A DNA stretch of 35,952 nucleotides from Asterionellopsis glacialis (lineage: Eukaryota; Bacillariophyta; Plagiogrammaphyceae; Rhaphoneidales; Asterionellopsidaceae): NCBI GenBank assembly GCA_014885115.2, contig WKLE02004356.1, positions 1 to 35,952 of the forward strand, given 5' to 3'. The position numbers were made by a program, and so were the translations under genes. Below the pieces are notes generated by a model, which was not told the origin of the DNA, did no database searches, and was given only the letters and a program-made list of their open reading frames with translations. Below are positions 22,260-31,487 of this stretch, one piece after another. The number at the start of each line of letters is the position of its first letter. The first letter of the stretch is position 1.

Positions 22260-23660
22260 TGGTGTGAAAGTGAATGATGTAGTTAGTCCTGAGAATGTCA
22301 TTATTGTGGTTTTTGGTTGTAATTTTGGTTATGTAATATGATTTGCTGGGGGTGTTTATATTGGGTTAAATTGGGTAGTAGTATGGAATATGCAATTAGT
22401 ACAGGACGTTATATGTAGAGCCTGGTATATTTTGTGTAGGTCCTAGGGCCTAAGTAGTAGTATTCATACAGGTTTTGGTCTTGGTAAAGGGATCATGTAG
22501 GTATTATGGGCTCCATAAATGATGAACCACCTAGCGTAGGCTGGGATGTGTAGACTCCAAAAATCAATTTCTAGGGTATATGGGGTTATTTTGATGGATT
22601 GAGAATAGTTTCTTTGGCAGGAAATTAAAATTAATTGCAGTCATGGTTGGGTGTGGACCATAGAGTACATGTAGGGGGTGCTCAAGAAGTAAATATAGAA
22701 GGGTTTAGGATAAGGGTAGTGCTCAATAATGTATGGAAGGTCTTTATGGAATGTTGTTTGATATTGTATTTGTAATTTTACGGATGATTACAATGATAGT
22801 ATAATTGAGTTAGTTGTTAGAGTTGGTTTCTTTGATATAATATGTTGGACAGATCAGCATTGCAATCAATGATGGATTGATGGAACAATCAAAGACGGAT
22901 TGATGAGGCAATCTAGATGGATTGACATGTTCAATCAAAAGAAATGGTTTTTATGTTGATTCTTGTTACCGTTCCGCTGGAATGGTAATGGATGTCCCAC
23001 GGGGAGATGCATTACATTTTTTTGTGTGCTGAAGGTGTAAGGGAATATAGAGGCAGGTAAAACAAAAATTTCCATCATCAATAGGTCTCTATTTCCAACG
23101 CCATTGCAACAATCAACCGAAACAAGAATCAACAAAATTGTGAGGAAGCTTTGCTCTAGTCGAGAATCGACGACGTTAGCAAGGAATAGCACTTACCAGT
23201 TGCGCGGGAGAAAAACAGACGGTAATGCGCTTGCGCGCATTTTAGGCAGAGAGTGCACTTCCAGGGGAAAACCTGAACTGCCAAGAATTTTTTTCTAGTA
23301 ACTCCGTGGAAAATTATCGCTTAACGGAGGAAGTTGAAAGTACTGTATCTATGATCTGATCTCTGGCGATGACGAAAGTACCTGGTACATGTACTTTTGG
23401 CATCAATGACGACCTGTTGAAGCATGCTTATCATTTCTTATCGATGAAATAAATCATGGTTGTACGGCTCGAAAGCGAAGTCAAGACAAAAAAAGCGGAC
23501 GGAAAATGATTCATCACATCACTTTCGATTCTTTTTTCGCTTTGCAGTCCTCAATGGCACTGTTGTCATTGTGCATTAGCTTGTTGGGGTACAACCGACT
23601 GCCCTCTATCATGAATATAAATCGAGCTTTACCCACTACTCACCAATAATAGTAACGTCA
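22260..23660. other. Intergenic, no gene seen
   Basis: Mixed low-complexity DNA. The short frames at 22935-23192 (-) and 23104-23298 (+) overlap on opposite strands and have no recognised domain. An exact GTACCTGGTAC copy lies at 23378-23388, which suggests a return to host-type intergenic DNA upstream of the glycosyltransferase remnant. Confidence 0.4.
22871..22940. repeat. Three imperfect 22-23-bp tandem repeats
   Basis: Units starting at 22871, 22894 and 22916 share ga(t/c)ggattga followed by a caatc-containing end. They lie near the right margin of the AT-rich block, about 400 bp before exact dispersed palindromes reappear at 23378. Confidence 0.7.
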
Positions 23661-23666
23661 TCTGCC

Positions 23667-24862
23667 ATGCATGTTTCATCCTCTTGTGATCCTCATGCTT
23701 CAGATCCTCATACAGAATGCGCGTTGCAACTTGAGAGCGAGGAAATGACTCAGGATCAAATTGACGAATGGGATAGGAATATACTTCCAGTGCCTTATTC
23801 CGTCAAAATGTTTGATGATTCATTTTGGATTCTTGCGTATCCTTTGGATGATACTCGCTAAAAAAAATTCAATATTCTTCCAACGGCGTTCCAGGAGCCT
23901 TGATTGTACCCTACAAAACAACAGAGCTGGGAACGAGCTGTTTGCACTTCGCTGTCCACCGTTTCTGAACCCAGAAGAGACGACTCTCACAATTTTTTCT
24001 AGCTGGGAGAAAGGGAAAAATGAAATGATACAACAATATGATGTCAAGAAATACGATGAATGTGAACGGAAAGACAGTGCTCAGATGGCGAAAAAATCCT
24101 TGGCACCAAAAATAAAGATAGGTGTGACTGCTTGTTTCATTGGAAATAGAACGAAAGTAATGGAGTGGGCAGCATATCATCGCGCGATCGGTGTTGATCA
24201 CATTTGGATTTATGCAAATGATGAGTGGGATGACGCAAGATATTTACCTCCACGACCGTACATTACTTTGATCCCATGGAACTTCCATATCCCTCCATTT
24301 ATTCGTATTAGAATTTATCGAGAATTCAAATTTCAGGTTGACTCTATGAATGATGCTCTGTCGAGCAAAGCGAATGGGTATAGATTGGATCGCAGCTATT
24401 GGCGTGGACGAATTTATCACCGTCTATCATGCAGAAAAACCAGACGATGGGAATTTGCCGCTGACACATTATTTTGACAAGCTGGGAGAAAGTAATGATT
24501 ACGCATCGATAGCACTCAATTCAATATCCTATGGTAGTAATTTTACCGAAGAAGATCCCCAAAAGGAATTGCTGATTGATTACGTTTACACAAAAAATGT
24601 ATGGAAAGGGTTGGACGCGGAGCGACTTTATCGACACAAACAGTTCCTGAATGTCAAGCTTGCCACGGGGATCGCTACATTTTATTTGATTTGAAAATTG
24701 TCAGGAACGACTCTGGTTTCAAAAAATAGTATCCTTCGACTGACTCATTACAAAACCCCCAACAAAGGAATGTTCCGAAGTGGCAAAACAAAAATTATGA
24801 AACATACGGCATTAAGGGATCATTATCCTAGTGCCACCAAGTCAGAAATTGATGGGAAATGA
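23667..24862 (+). pseudogene. Broken GT92/DUF23-like glycosyltransferase gene
   Basis: A coherent protein of roughly 390 residues can be followed in one direction but changes frame at least three times: near 23861-23867 (in an A8 run), near 23960-23968, and near 24355-24362; it also has an in-frame TGA at 24692-24694. Recognisable parts are KIGVTACFIGNRTKVMEWAA followed by a YHRAIGVDHIWIY strand (nucleotide-sugar fold entry of DUF23/GT92 enzymes), an NDAL segment, then DWIAAIGVDEFI with the DxD-like metal-binding pattern, and a C-terminal RLTHYKTPNKG block. GT92 enzymes transfer galactose to glycans in the secretory pathway; no signal anchor is visible here. An ATG at 23667 gives the likely old start. 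Several independent breaks argue against one sequencing error, though the A8 run is a typical error site. Confidence 0.7.
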
Positions 24863-25019
24863 TGAGACAGATTAAGGTAATCACATGTCTTGAATCATTA
24901 AGAAGAAATTAAATCTCACTATGACTTATATTAATGATCTGAATGGCAGCCCCTAAGGTTTGCTTGCTTTAATGGTCGTTCAAGCACAAGTTTCTTAGAA
25001 GAAAGCAAGAAAAACATAA
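24863..25019. other. Short spacer, nothing seen
   Basis: AT-rich spacer between the glycosyltransferase remnant and the next coding-like piece; contains stops in all plus-strand frames. Confidence 0.3.
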
Positions 25020-25447
25020 TATTTCTCAATATGCAAAGTTCCTATAATAACATCAGTTTTTAAAATTAGCATAGCCAAAAGAATTCGTGCTCTATCTCAG
25101 GTTGCAGATAACAGCATTATTATGGATTTTCAGTCCTCACCAGCTTCTTCTATCTGCCAATTTACAGTTTCTAAACATGATTTGACCATACTTCGCACTC
25201 GAGCGCTTGCTAATACAGTACCTGAGAGTTGACGATTGCATTTTGAATAAAAATTGTGTTTTTCTTTCTAGCAGAATGCATCTATAGAAGACCGTTGACG
25301 CCAACACAAACATCAAAAGGCAAGTATTTGCTGAGCTCGTTCAAAGGACAGTTTCAGACCGTTGACACCAACACAAACATCAAAAGGCAAGTATTTGCTG
25401 AGCTCGTTCAAAGCACAGTTTCGCGGATCCAAAAGTTCACGGGCTAA
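25020..25447 (+). pseudogene. Coding-like remnant, unknown, disrupted by a 67-bp duplication
   Basis: A plus-strand frame is open from 25020 to the TGA at 25230-25232 without an early ATG, reading KRIRALSQVADNSIIMDFQS and on to RTRALANTVPES. A possible 54-bp intron (GTACCT at 25218, ttctttctAG ending 25271) would continue in phase into QNASIEDR then a stop. The following DNA also reads as protein (VDTNTNIKRQVFAELVQSTV, then SRIQKFTG and a stop at 25447) but in a frame separated by the 67-bp tandem duplication. I read this as the 3' end of a damaged gene; the family was not recognised. Confidence 0.3.
25290..25423. repeat. Tandem duplication, two copies of a 67-bp unit
   Basis: Copies 25290-25356 and 25357-25423 differ at only three positions (g/a, g/c, a/g), so the duplication is recent. 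The period is not a multiple of three; the first copy, in the frame of the second copy's protein, ends in TGA at the junction. Confidence 0.95.
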
Positions 25448-25828
25448 CCCAAGCGGAATCTTTCGACATGTCCCACCTTTCAGCTCGCCATAAGTACAAA
25501 AAAATGTGATGAAGAATTTTGACAAACAGTGGTGGGTCTGACGCTCCATCAAAATAAACTGTGAGAAACTTTTAAGTGTTAAATTTTTTTCTATTCTGGG
25601 TGGTATTGGTCTGTGGGAACAGACTTTATTGACTTCAGAATATTCACAGCATTTTGTGATGATGGCACTGTCTAGACGCAAACAATATACTAAGAAAAGT
25701 AAGAATATAATATTATATAAAATGTATGTTTTTTTTTGGCTACCAAACTTGTATTTGTATCGTCAAGTTTTTAGTAGCGGCTTTAATTTCTTGTTCTACA
25801 CACTTTCCTCCTTATGCAGTTCAGTTTT

Positions 25829-28800
25829 TTAGAAGGTCCATTCATCGGGTGCTCCTTCCTTGTAACATCTGTCACACAATGGATCGCATTTGCAAATATC
25901 GCAATTAGCACCCAATTCTACAACCTCACCCTCTTCATGGACTGCGATCTTACATATGTCCTTATTAAAACCAGATATTTTGGTGTTCTGTATATTTAAC
26001 GTCAGAAGGAATAAGTTATCCTTGGCAAACCCATCAGGGAAATCACCTGAAAATTCATTATCATTCAGAAAAGCATCAATCAAACGTCCATTACCAACTT
26101 CTGGCAAATTCTTTGGAAGTCTACCTGTGAAACTGTTATGTTCTAAGTATAAATGTCTCAAGGCGTAATGACGATCAAACATAGATTCGGGTAATTGACC
26201 CGAAAAGTTGTTGAAACTCAAATCCAGATAAAAAAGTTTGCGAAGTCTCAAATTTTCAGGCACACTCCCACTCATCCTGTTATTGTGTACGGATATGTAA
26301 CCTTTTTTAGCATAGTCACAAAAGAGAGAGAGAGAGATAAAAATTGAGAAAAAACTTGTTACAGCTCAAATGTGTACATAGACAAACACGATTCACACAA
26401 AACGTACGTAATGGACGGATGTTGTTGACATTCTTGGATTGTAGCCCTTGTGGTAATGGTCCTGTCAAGTCATTATTGCCCACGTATATAGACTCCAAAT
26501 CATCCAAATTAGCAATTCCTTCGGAAAGTGTTCCTGTCAATTTGTTATGTTCCAAGTACAATTTTTTCAGATTTGTTAATTCATACAATTCTTCTGGTAT
26601 AGACCCATCAATATCATTCTCCGCCAGATCAATAACTTGAAGTGCTTTGAATAAACCAATTTCAGTTGCAATCTGCCCATTGTAATTTGAGCGTGCCATT
26701 TGTAGTTCAGTCACATACGCACCATTGGCCGACCCCGATTCATGTGGACTACAGGTGATCATATTCCATGAACATTCATCGCCAGGGATTTCAAATTTAG
26801 ACCCACTTACTGTCATGTGTACTGTCAGGGAAGCAAAGCGTTGAACTAACTTTTCCCAGACAGTCATACCCAATGGATTTTGAGGTTGAAATAACCGCGA
26901 CGTTGCAGTAGCCGTCGTTGTATCTTCTGATCCTGGATCATCTTCATTTGCAAGATCAGTAGGGAGACGACGTAATAATTCTTGTATGTCTTCTTGTTCA
27001 ATCATGACGTGGTATGCTCTATACGCTGGTGCATCAACATCTGTCAGAAACCTAGTACTACCACCCAAGGCTTCTGCAATCACCTCTGCCAAGGGGGAAT
27101 TTGTGGGTGCCATTGTCGGATGGATGGAATGCAAAGGTGTCGGTGCCATACTTGGCATATCCGTTGGAGATGCACTAGGAGCTTGTGTATCAGTTGGTGC
27201 CATGGAAGGTGACAACGGTTCCCTTGTTGGTGCTCCACTTGGAGAAACTGACCATGTTCCATAATATTCTGAATCTGCCTCATTGTCACTATTATTACTA
27301 CCTGTGGATGATGTGGTTGGTGCAAGCCCCAAGGGTCTTGTAGGTGCTGGTGGCGTAGGTGAGGGTTGTGCTGGTGGAAAGGGTGCATTTTCAATAGTAC
27401 CATCAATAGCATTCTTAGAATTTTCACCACCGCCATTTCCATCACTACCCAATTTAGCTGCCATCAAAGCACCCAACGAGGCACCCAATGTCACAAATGC
27501 CATGATTGCAAATCCAGCTACGAAACAACGACGTTTACGTTTTTCATTAACGGACAACGTGATGGTAGATGCATCTGATCCCTGACTACCTTGACTGCCG
27601 GTTGGGGATTTATTTTTGATATGATGAGGTAGTCCACCTACACCACCACCTCTGCCGGATGCACTAAGTAACTGGTTTTCTGTGTCATCGTAACTCTCTT
27701 CAGCTGTATGGTTCAACGGTATTGTTGCATCATTCGCTTCATTACTTGCAGCTTTAGCCCCTGCTAAGACAGCCTTTTCAACAAGCCTTTCTTGATCTTC
27801 TAGTTTTCTTGGTGTACCACTTTCAATATCATGATCATCCAAGGTATCCATGGTGGAACTTGTGGGTACTTGTTGAAGTTCTTCATCATCGTCGTCAAAC
27901 TTTTCCTTGACAGGTGATTCATCAGCAATGAATGGTGACGGTGGAACGCTATTCATAGTATTCATGGTTGTATCAGCCATGGATGTTTCTGCCTTTGCAG
28001 GTGTTTGCATTTCTGGATGGAGATGGGGTGAGGGAACGAGAGAATGAAGCATGAGCGCAACATATAACAAATCAGATTACGCGATTAAATACGAAGAAGT
28101 GTTACAGCACAAAATCCTTTTCATACCTTCATTAACATCTGCAACAGCCGGAAGGAGATGTTCCTTTCGTTGTTCTGGAGCAGCATCGCCATCGTTTACT
28201 ATATCATTCACCTGTGCTGGAGGAGGAACAACTAAGACATTCTCTGACCTCTCCTGCTGTGGTGGGGACTGTTTCACAGGAGTTACAAGAAGTGTTGTTG
28301 AAGATTTTACTTCTTTTGATCCTTCAACAACGGGGGCATGGTGCTGGACTTCTTCTAAATCAACATTATCTTGCGCTGTTGTCGCAGGAGAGACATCAAC
28401 AGGAGCAGACACCACAACGTCGCCGTCAACAGTATTAGCATTTTTCAGGACTTCCGAAGAAGATACTGGTTGTAAAACTGGAGGTGGAACAACTGCTGCT
28501 ATTGCGGGTTGTCTTCCTTCTTGTTCGATCCTATCACTATCACTTTTGTTTGATTCCTCCTTGGGTTGTTGTTCTTTGACAGGAGTTACAGGTGTTTGTT
28601 TCGTTGTCTCCGCATGGTCATTCTGAGATTCTTCTTCGACATAATCGGTCGCTTGATCGTCAACTTCATCTCCGATGTCTTCTAAAGAACGAGTTAGTTC
28701 TTCGCGAAGACGTTTTAACTCTTCCTCCTTTTCACGTAGTTTACGCCGAAGTTCGGCTGCTTTGCTTGATGGACTGCCGGTACTTTCATTCTGTATAATT

Positions 28801-28982
28801 TTCTTCTTTGTTGGAGTCGAAGTTGGTGAGTTACTGGGACTAGAAATACCCTCAGAAACACTGCTACTAGTAGCACTAGTTGCATTTGGCTGAGATGAGG
28901 AATTATCTTGTTGTGCCATTGCAATTGCAAGGTTATCTTCGTCGACGACACTGTCGTTGTTGTTGTAGTCGGTATTATCCAT
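25829..28982 (-). CDS. Single-pass LRR membrane protein with coiled coil and PTxxPS stalk
   Basis: Three-exon model: 28127-28982, 26408-28012, 25829-26301, giving 977 residues. Residues 1-445 are acidic and disordered on the predicted cytosolic side and include a strong coiled coil (about 74-107, ELRRKLREKEEELKRLREEL) and a Gly-rich patch (RGGGVGG). KRKRR precedes a membrane helix (about 448-471), so N-in/C-out. A stalk of PTREPLSPSMAPTDTQAPS-type repeats (about 555-600) leads to an LRR cap with the CSWNMITCS motif and about eight LRRs, the last ending in a Cys-rich cap (CDICKCDPLCDRC). LRRs of this kind recognise other molecules; no enzyme domain is present. An alternative is an independent start at the ATG 28010, making exon 1 a separate gene; the phase match and good splice sites favour fusion. 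Divergent from the secreted-protein gene. Confidence 0.83.
26302..26407 (-). other. Intron 2 of the second LRR gene (106 bp)
   Basis: Minus-strand donor GTACGT at 26407 and acceptor AAAAAAG ending 26302; contains a CT/GA dinucleotide run at 26321-26336. Codon split after its first base. Joining gives NNIRPL-R-YISVHNNRMSGSVPE, a regular LRR that neither unspliced frame provides. Confidence 0.85.
28013..28126 (-). other. Intron 1 of the second LRR gene (114 bp)
   Basis: Minus-strand donor GTATGA at 28126 and acceptor ctccatcCAG ending 28013, with a pyrimidine-rich tract. Codon split after its first base; the join reads DVNE-E-MQTPAKAET. Without splicing, exon 1 stops 16 codons beyond the donor. 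Confidence 0.7.
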
Positions 28983-30426
28983 CTTTCGGTACCTTTTCCT
29001 TTGGGCCGATTGATGGGTGTGTCTGGATTAACTTGCTCTTCTTTTTAACAATAGAAGCGGTTGTGTAGTTCGCTTCAGTCGATGCGTATATTAATCACTC
29101 AAAAAAGGGGGGGAGAGAGAGAGTTGATTGAAAGGTTTTAAGTTCAGGACAATGTCGATCAATAAAGGTACGTACACGACGTCCCTAATGATGTTTCAAA
29201 AATAAATAGAGAAAGATTCGATGTTGTTTCTCCACATTGCTGGAACGACTCGTCGCAGAAGATTGGCCAAAATTTTCAAATACTCCTTTACAAGATTTTC
29301 GAAATTTTGTCGAAGTACATAGTTTATTCTAAGAAATTTTATTGGGATAACTAACGGTCAATATTGTCAGGCGTATATTTATACATGACATTGTACTAAG
29401 AAAGAAACCGGTTTTTAGATGACACGAAATACAAGTACCTAGTACTGGTATTACATAGATCTCTTCGTTCATCCAAATATACGTAAAAGAATCCCTCCGA
29501 ACATAATCCATGCACCAACCAAAAATTGTCGAGCCAGCCTCTCCTCCGTCCATCTCCCTCCACAAGCATTATACTGTCCTGTCCTGTAGATCCTGCTGTA
29601 ATAAGGAGAGTTCGCTTCTGGAAAACCAAAAATTCATCAGCGATTTCTGGTGAACGGTTGGAGTACAACGGAAAATATTCTTAAAAAAAATTATTACATG
29701 TATTTGATTTCGAATACATGTATAAAATCGTTCTAATCCTTGCCATAGATATTCAAAAATTTTAAACTTGGGGTAGTAGCAGGAGTCTTGTTTTATATGG
29801 ATAGTTTATGTAGTTGTATGTACTTTTTTTTTCACAGCATCTTTTTTGTATAGTAGAAAATGACGATTAGTATGCAACCGCCGCATTTCTTCTTTCACTC
29901 CCCTTATTTAAAAATGAACCCACAAATTACTGTACTTAGCTACTAAAGTAGAGAAAGAATTAGGTAGGTCCCACCTGGTAATGTCTACACAAGAGACAAG
30001 TAAAAAATCCGGCGAGCAAGACATCACACAAAGTATCGTAGAGAGTGCACCCTTTTTTCGAACGACCCTGACTAACTTATCGACGAGCCTCTACTAGAGA
30101 GTCCTCCATACTGGGTAGACTACAGAGAAACCTTCCATACAGTGTCCATTTTTCGTGCACTTGTTTCAAACAACTCATTTCTGAAAGAGACTTGTTCAGG
30201 ACCTTGAAAGATTCAGTTATTGACATCAAAAGTTTGTCACTTTAATCCTGATCCAGCAACTCTGAAACAACGTGAGTCGAATTCCCTTGAACAATCTGGT
30301 ACTTTTGACTTTTGCCTGCTTACTAGAGTGTAGGACCTAGTTGGGAAAGAACGAAAAAGAACATCAGACCACCAAAACCAATATCAATTTATAAACGCAA
30401 TCCAAAATAGAAGAAAACATAAAATC
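28983..30426. other. Divergent promoter region, no gene seen
   Basis: Head-to-head spacer of 1.4 kb between the LRR gene (-) and the secreted-protein gene (+). It holds a G8 then GA dinucleotide run at about 29106-29122 and a palindrome-like aagtacctagtactgg near 29433. The frames at 29329-29565 and 29396-29668 (-) begin at non-ATG codons or lack domains, and are not called. Confidence 0.45.
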
Positions 30427-30933
30427 ATGAAACTCTTTACATCACGGTCGTCAATTGCATCACTCATTATCCTCCTTGCAGCTAGTGTTGTTGTGAACGC
30501 AAGTGATGCAGTTGTTGTTGAATCCGAGCACCAACCGCAACAAAGGAGTGAACAACAAGAAGATATTCATCCTTCGCAACTTCATCGCCAATTGGGTGGT
30601 TTTGATGTCCCGTATAAACCTGGTGTAGATGAATGTAAAATTGGGACGAATAGTGACGGTACAAACATATATGGTGAATGTGATCCAAACAAGCATTTTC
30701 CAAATTGTGATCCTGATAAAGGATTTTATTGCTTTAATCGTATCAATCGAAGAGATAAGTTTTATGCAGACAAGCAACCATATTATTTCATTGATCCAAG
30801 ACGTGTATGGTGCTACCCAATGGACTGGTTGAAATGGGGCGGTTGTTCAACATGCTCACCAGGTAGATATTGTGCATCTGAAAATCGATGTATTTTAGAT
30901 GAACGTGTTTACGAATGTGAAAGGTGGTGGTAA
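30427..30933 (+). CDS. Small secreted Cys-rich protein with signal peptide and RXL-type propeptide site
   Basis: 168 residues. A signal peptide (KLFTSRSSIASLIILLAASV, likely cleavage after VVNA at 25) is followed by a Gln/Glu/His-rich segment ending HRQLGG (RQL at 54-56), then a compact domain with ten cysteines, rich in Tyr, Trp and Asp/Asn (CDPNKHFPNCDPDKGFYC; WGGCSTCSPGRYC). Ten cysteines suggest five disulphides. RXL sites mark propeptide cleavage in known diatom biosilica proteins such as silaffins and cingulins, so cell-wall targeting is possible but unproven; silaffin-like Lys/Ser repeats are absent. The frame may not end at 30933: GTAAGC at 30930 with an acceptor at 31026-31027 would remove 98 bp, keep phase and add 35 residues to a stop at 31133. 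Family not recognised. Confidence 0.7.
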   Translation: MKLFTSRSSIASLIILLAASVVVNASDAVVVESEHQPQQRSEQQEDIHPSQLHRQLGGFDVPYKPGVDECKIGTNSDGTNIYGECDPNKHFPNCDPDKGFYCFNRINRRDKFYADKQPYYFIDPRRVWCYPMDWLKWGGCSTCSPGRYCASENRCILDERVYECERWW

Positions 30934-31487
30934 GCATGGGGGCCTTTACCCAGAGAGTGGAGGGTGTTCGGTAGGGGGCTCTAGATGGAAGATGGGTTAA
31001 TTAGTTTTAAACTTCTTACCACTACAGGGCAAGAGAACAAATCTTAATAACAACAGCAAAAATAGCAACAACAACATCGAAGGAGTCCACACATGAACAT
31101 ACAACCTATGTGAAAAAGGGCAGTGGTCCGTAAATGACAAGGTCCTAGAGATTAAACATACATAATATATCAACATTGTTACATTCAATATATTTCTAAG
31201 TGATCAACAGAAAAATGCGTCGCCAAACACTTTTTCATGTCATTGCGGTCCAGGGACAGCCTTAGCAACATGGTGTGCGCGCCTTTTTGAATGGCATACG
31301 GTACAGGGGAATGAAGAGTAATTTAAGATAACATTCAAAATTATTCAAGACTTGACCCTACTATACAATGCACCAAAAGGAAAATTGACCCTGTGCAACA
31401 AAAACTATGTTATAGCGGAAGAGAACATAATATGTTGTAGGTCCGTAGTACTGACTAAGACCACTTTGAAACGTTTCTCTTTCTTTT
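30934..31487. other. Convergent spacer, possible extra exon
   Basis: Tail-to-tail spacer between the secreted-protein gene and the binding-protein gene. Bases 31028-31133 may be a second exon of the former: the acceptor cttcttaccactacAG is good, but the encoded Thr/Lys-rich tail (ITTAKIATTTSKE) is low complexity and not convincing alone. Otherwise nothing seen. Confidence 0.35.

Noticed and set aside
28051..28626. Plus-strand open frame of 191 codons
   Set aside because: Antisense to exon 1 and intron 1 of the second LRR gene, Ser/Thr/Cys-biased composition, no domain.
29329..29668. Overlapping minus frames in the divergent spacer
   Set aside because: The longer one begins at TTG rather than ATG, no domain, and both sit in promoter-type DNA.
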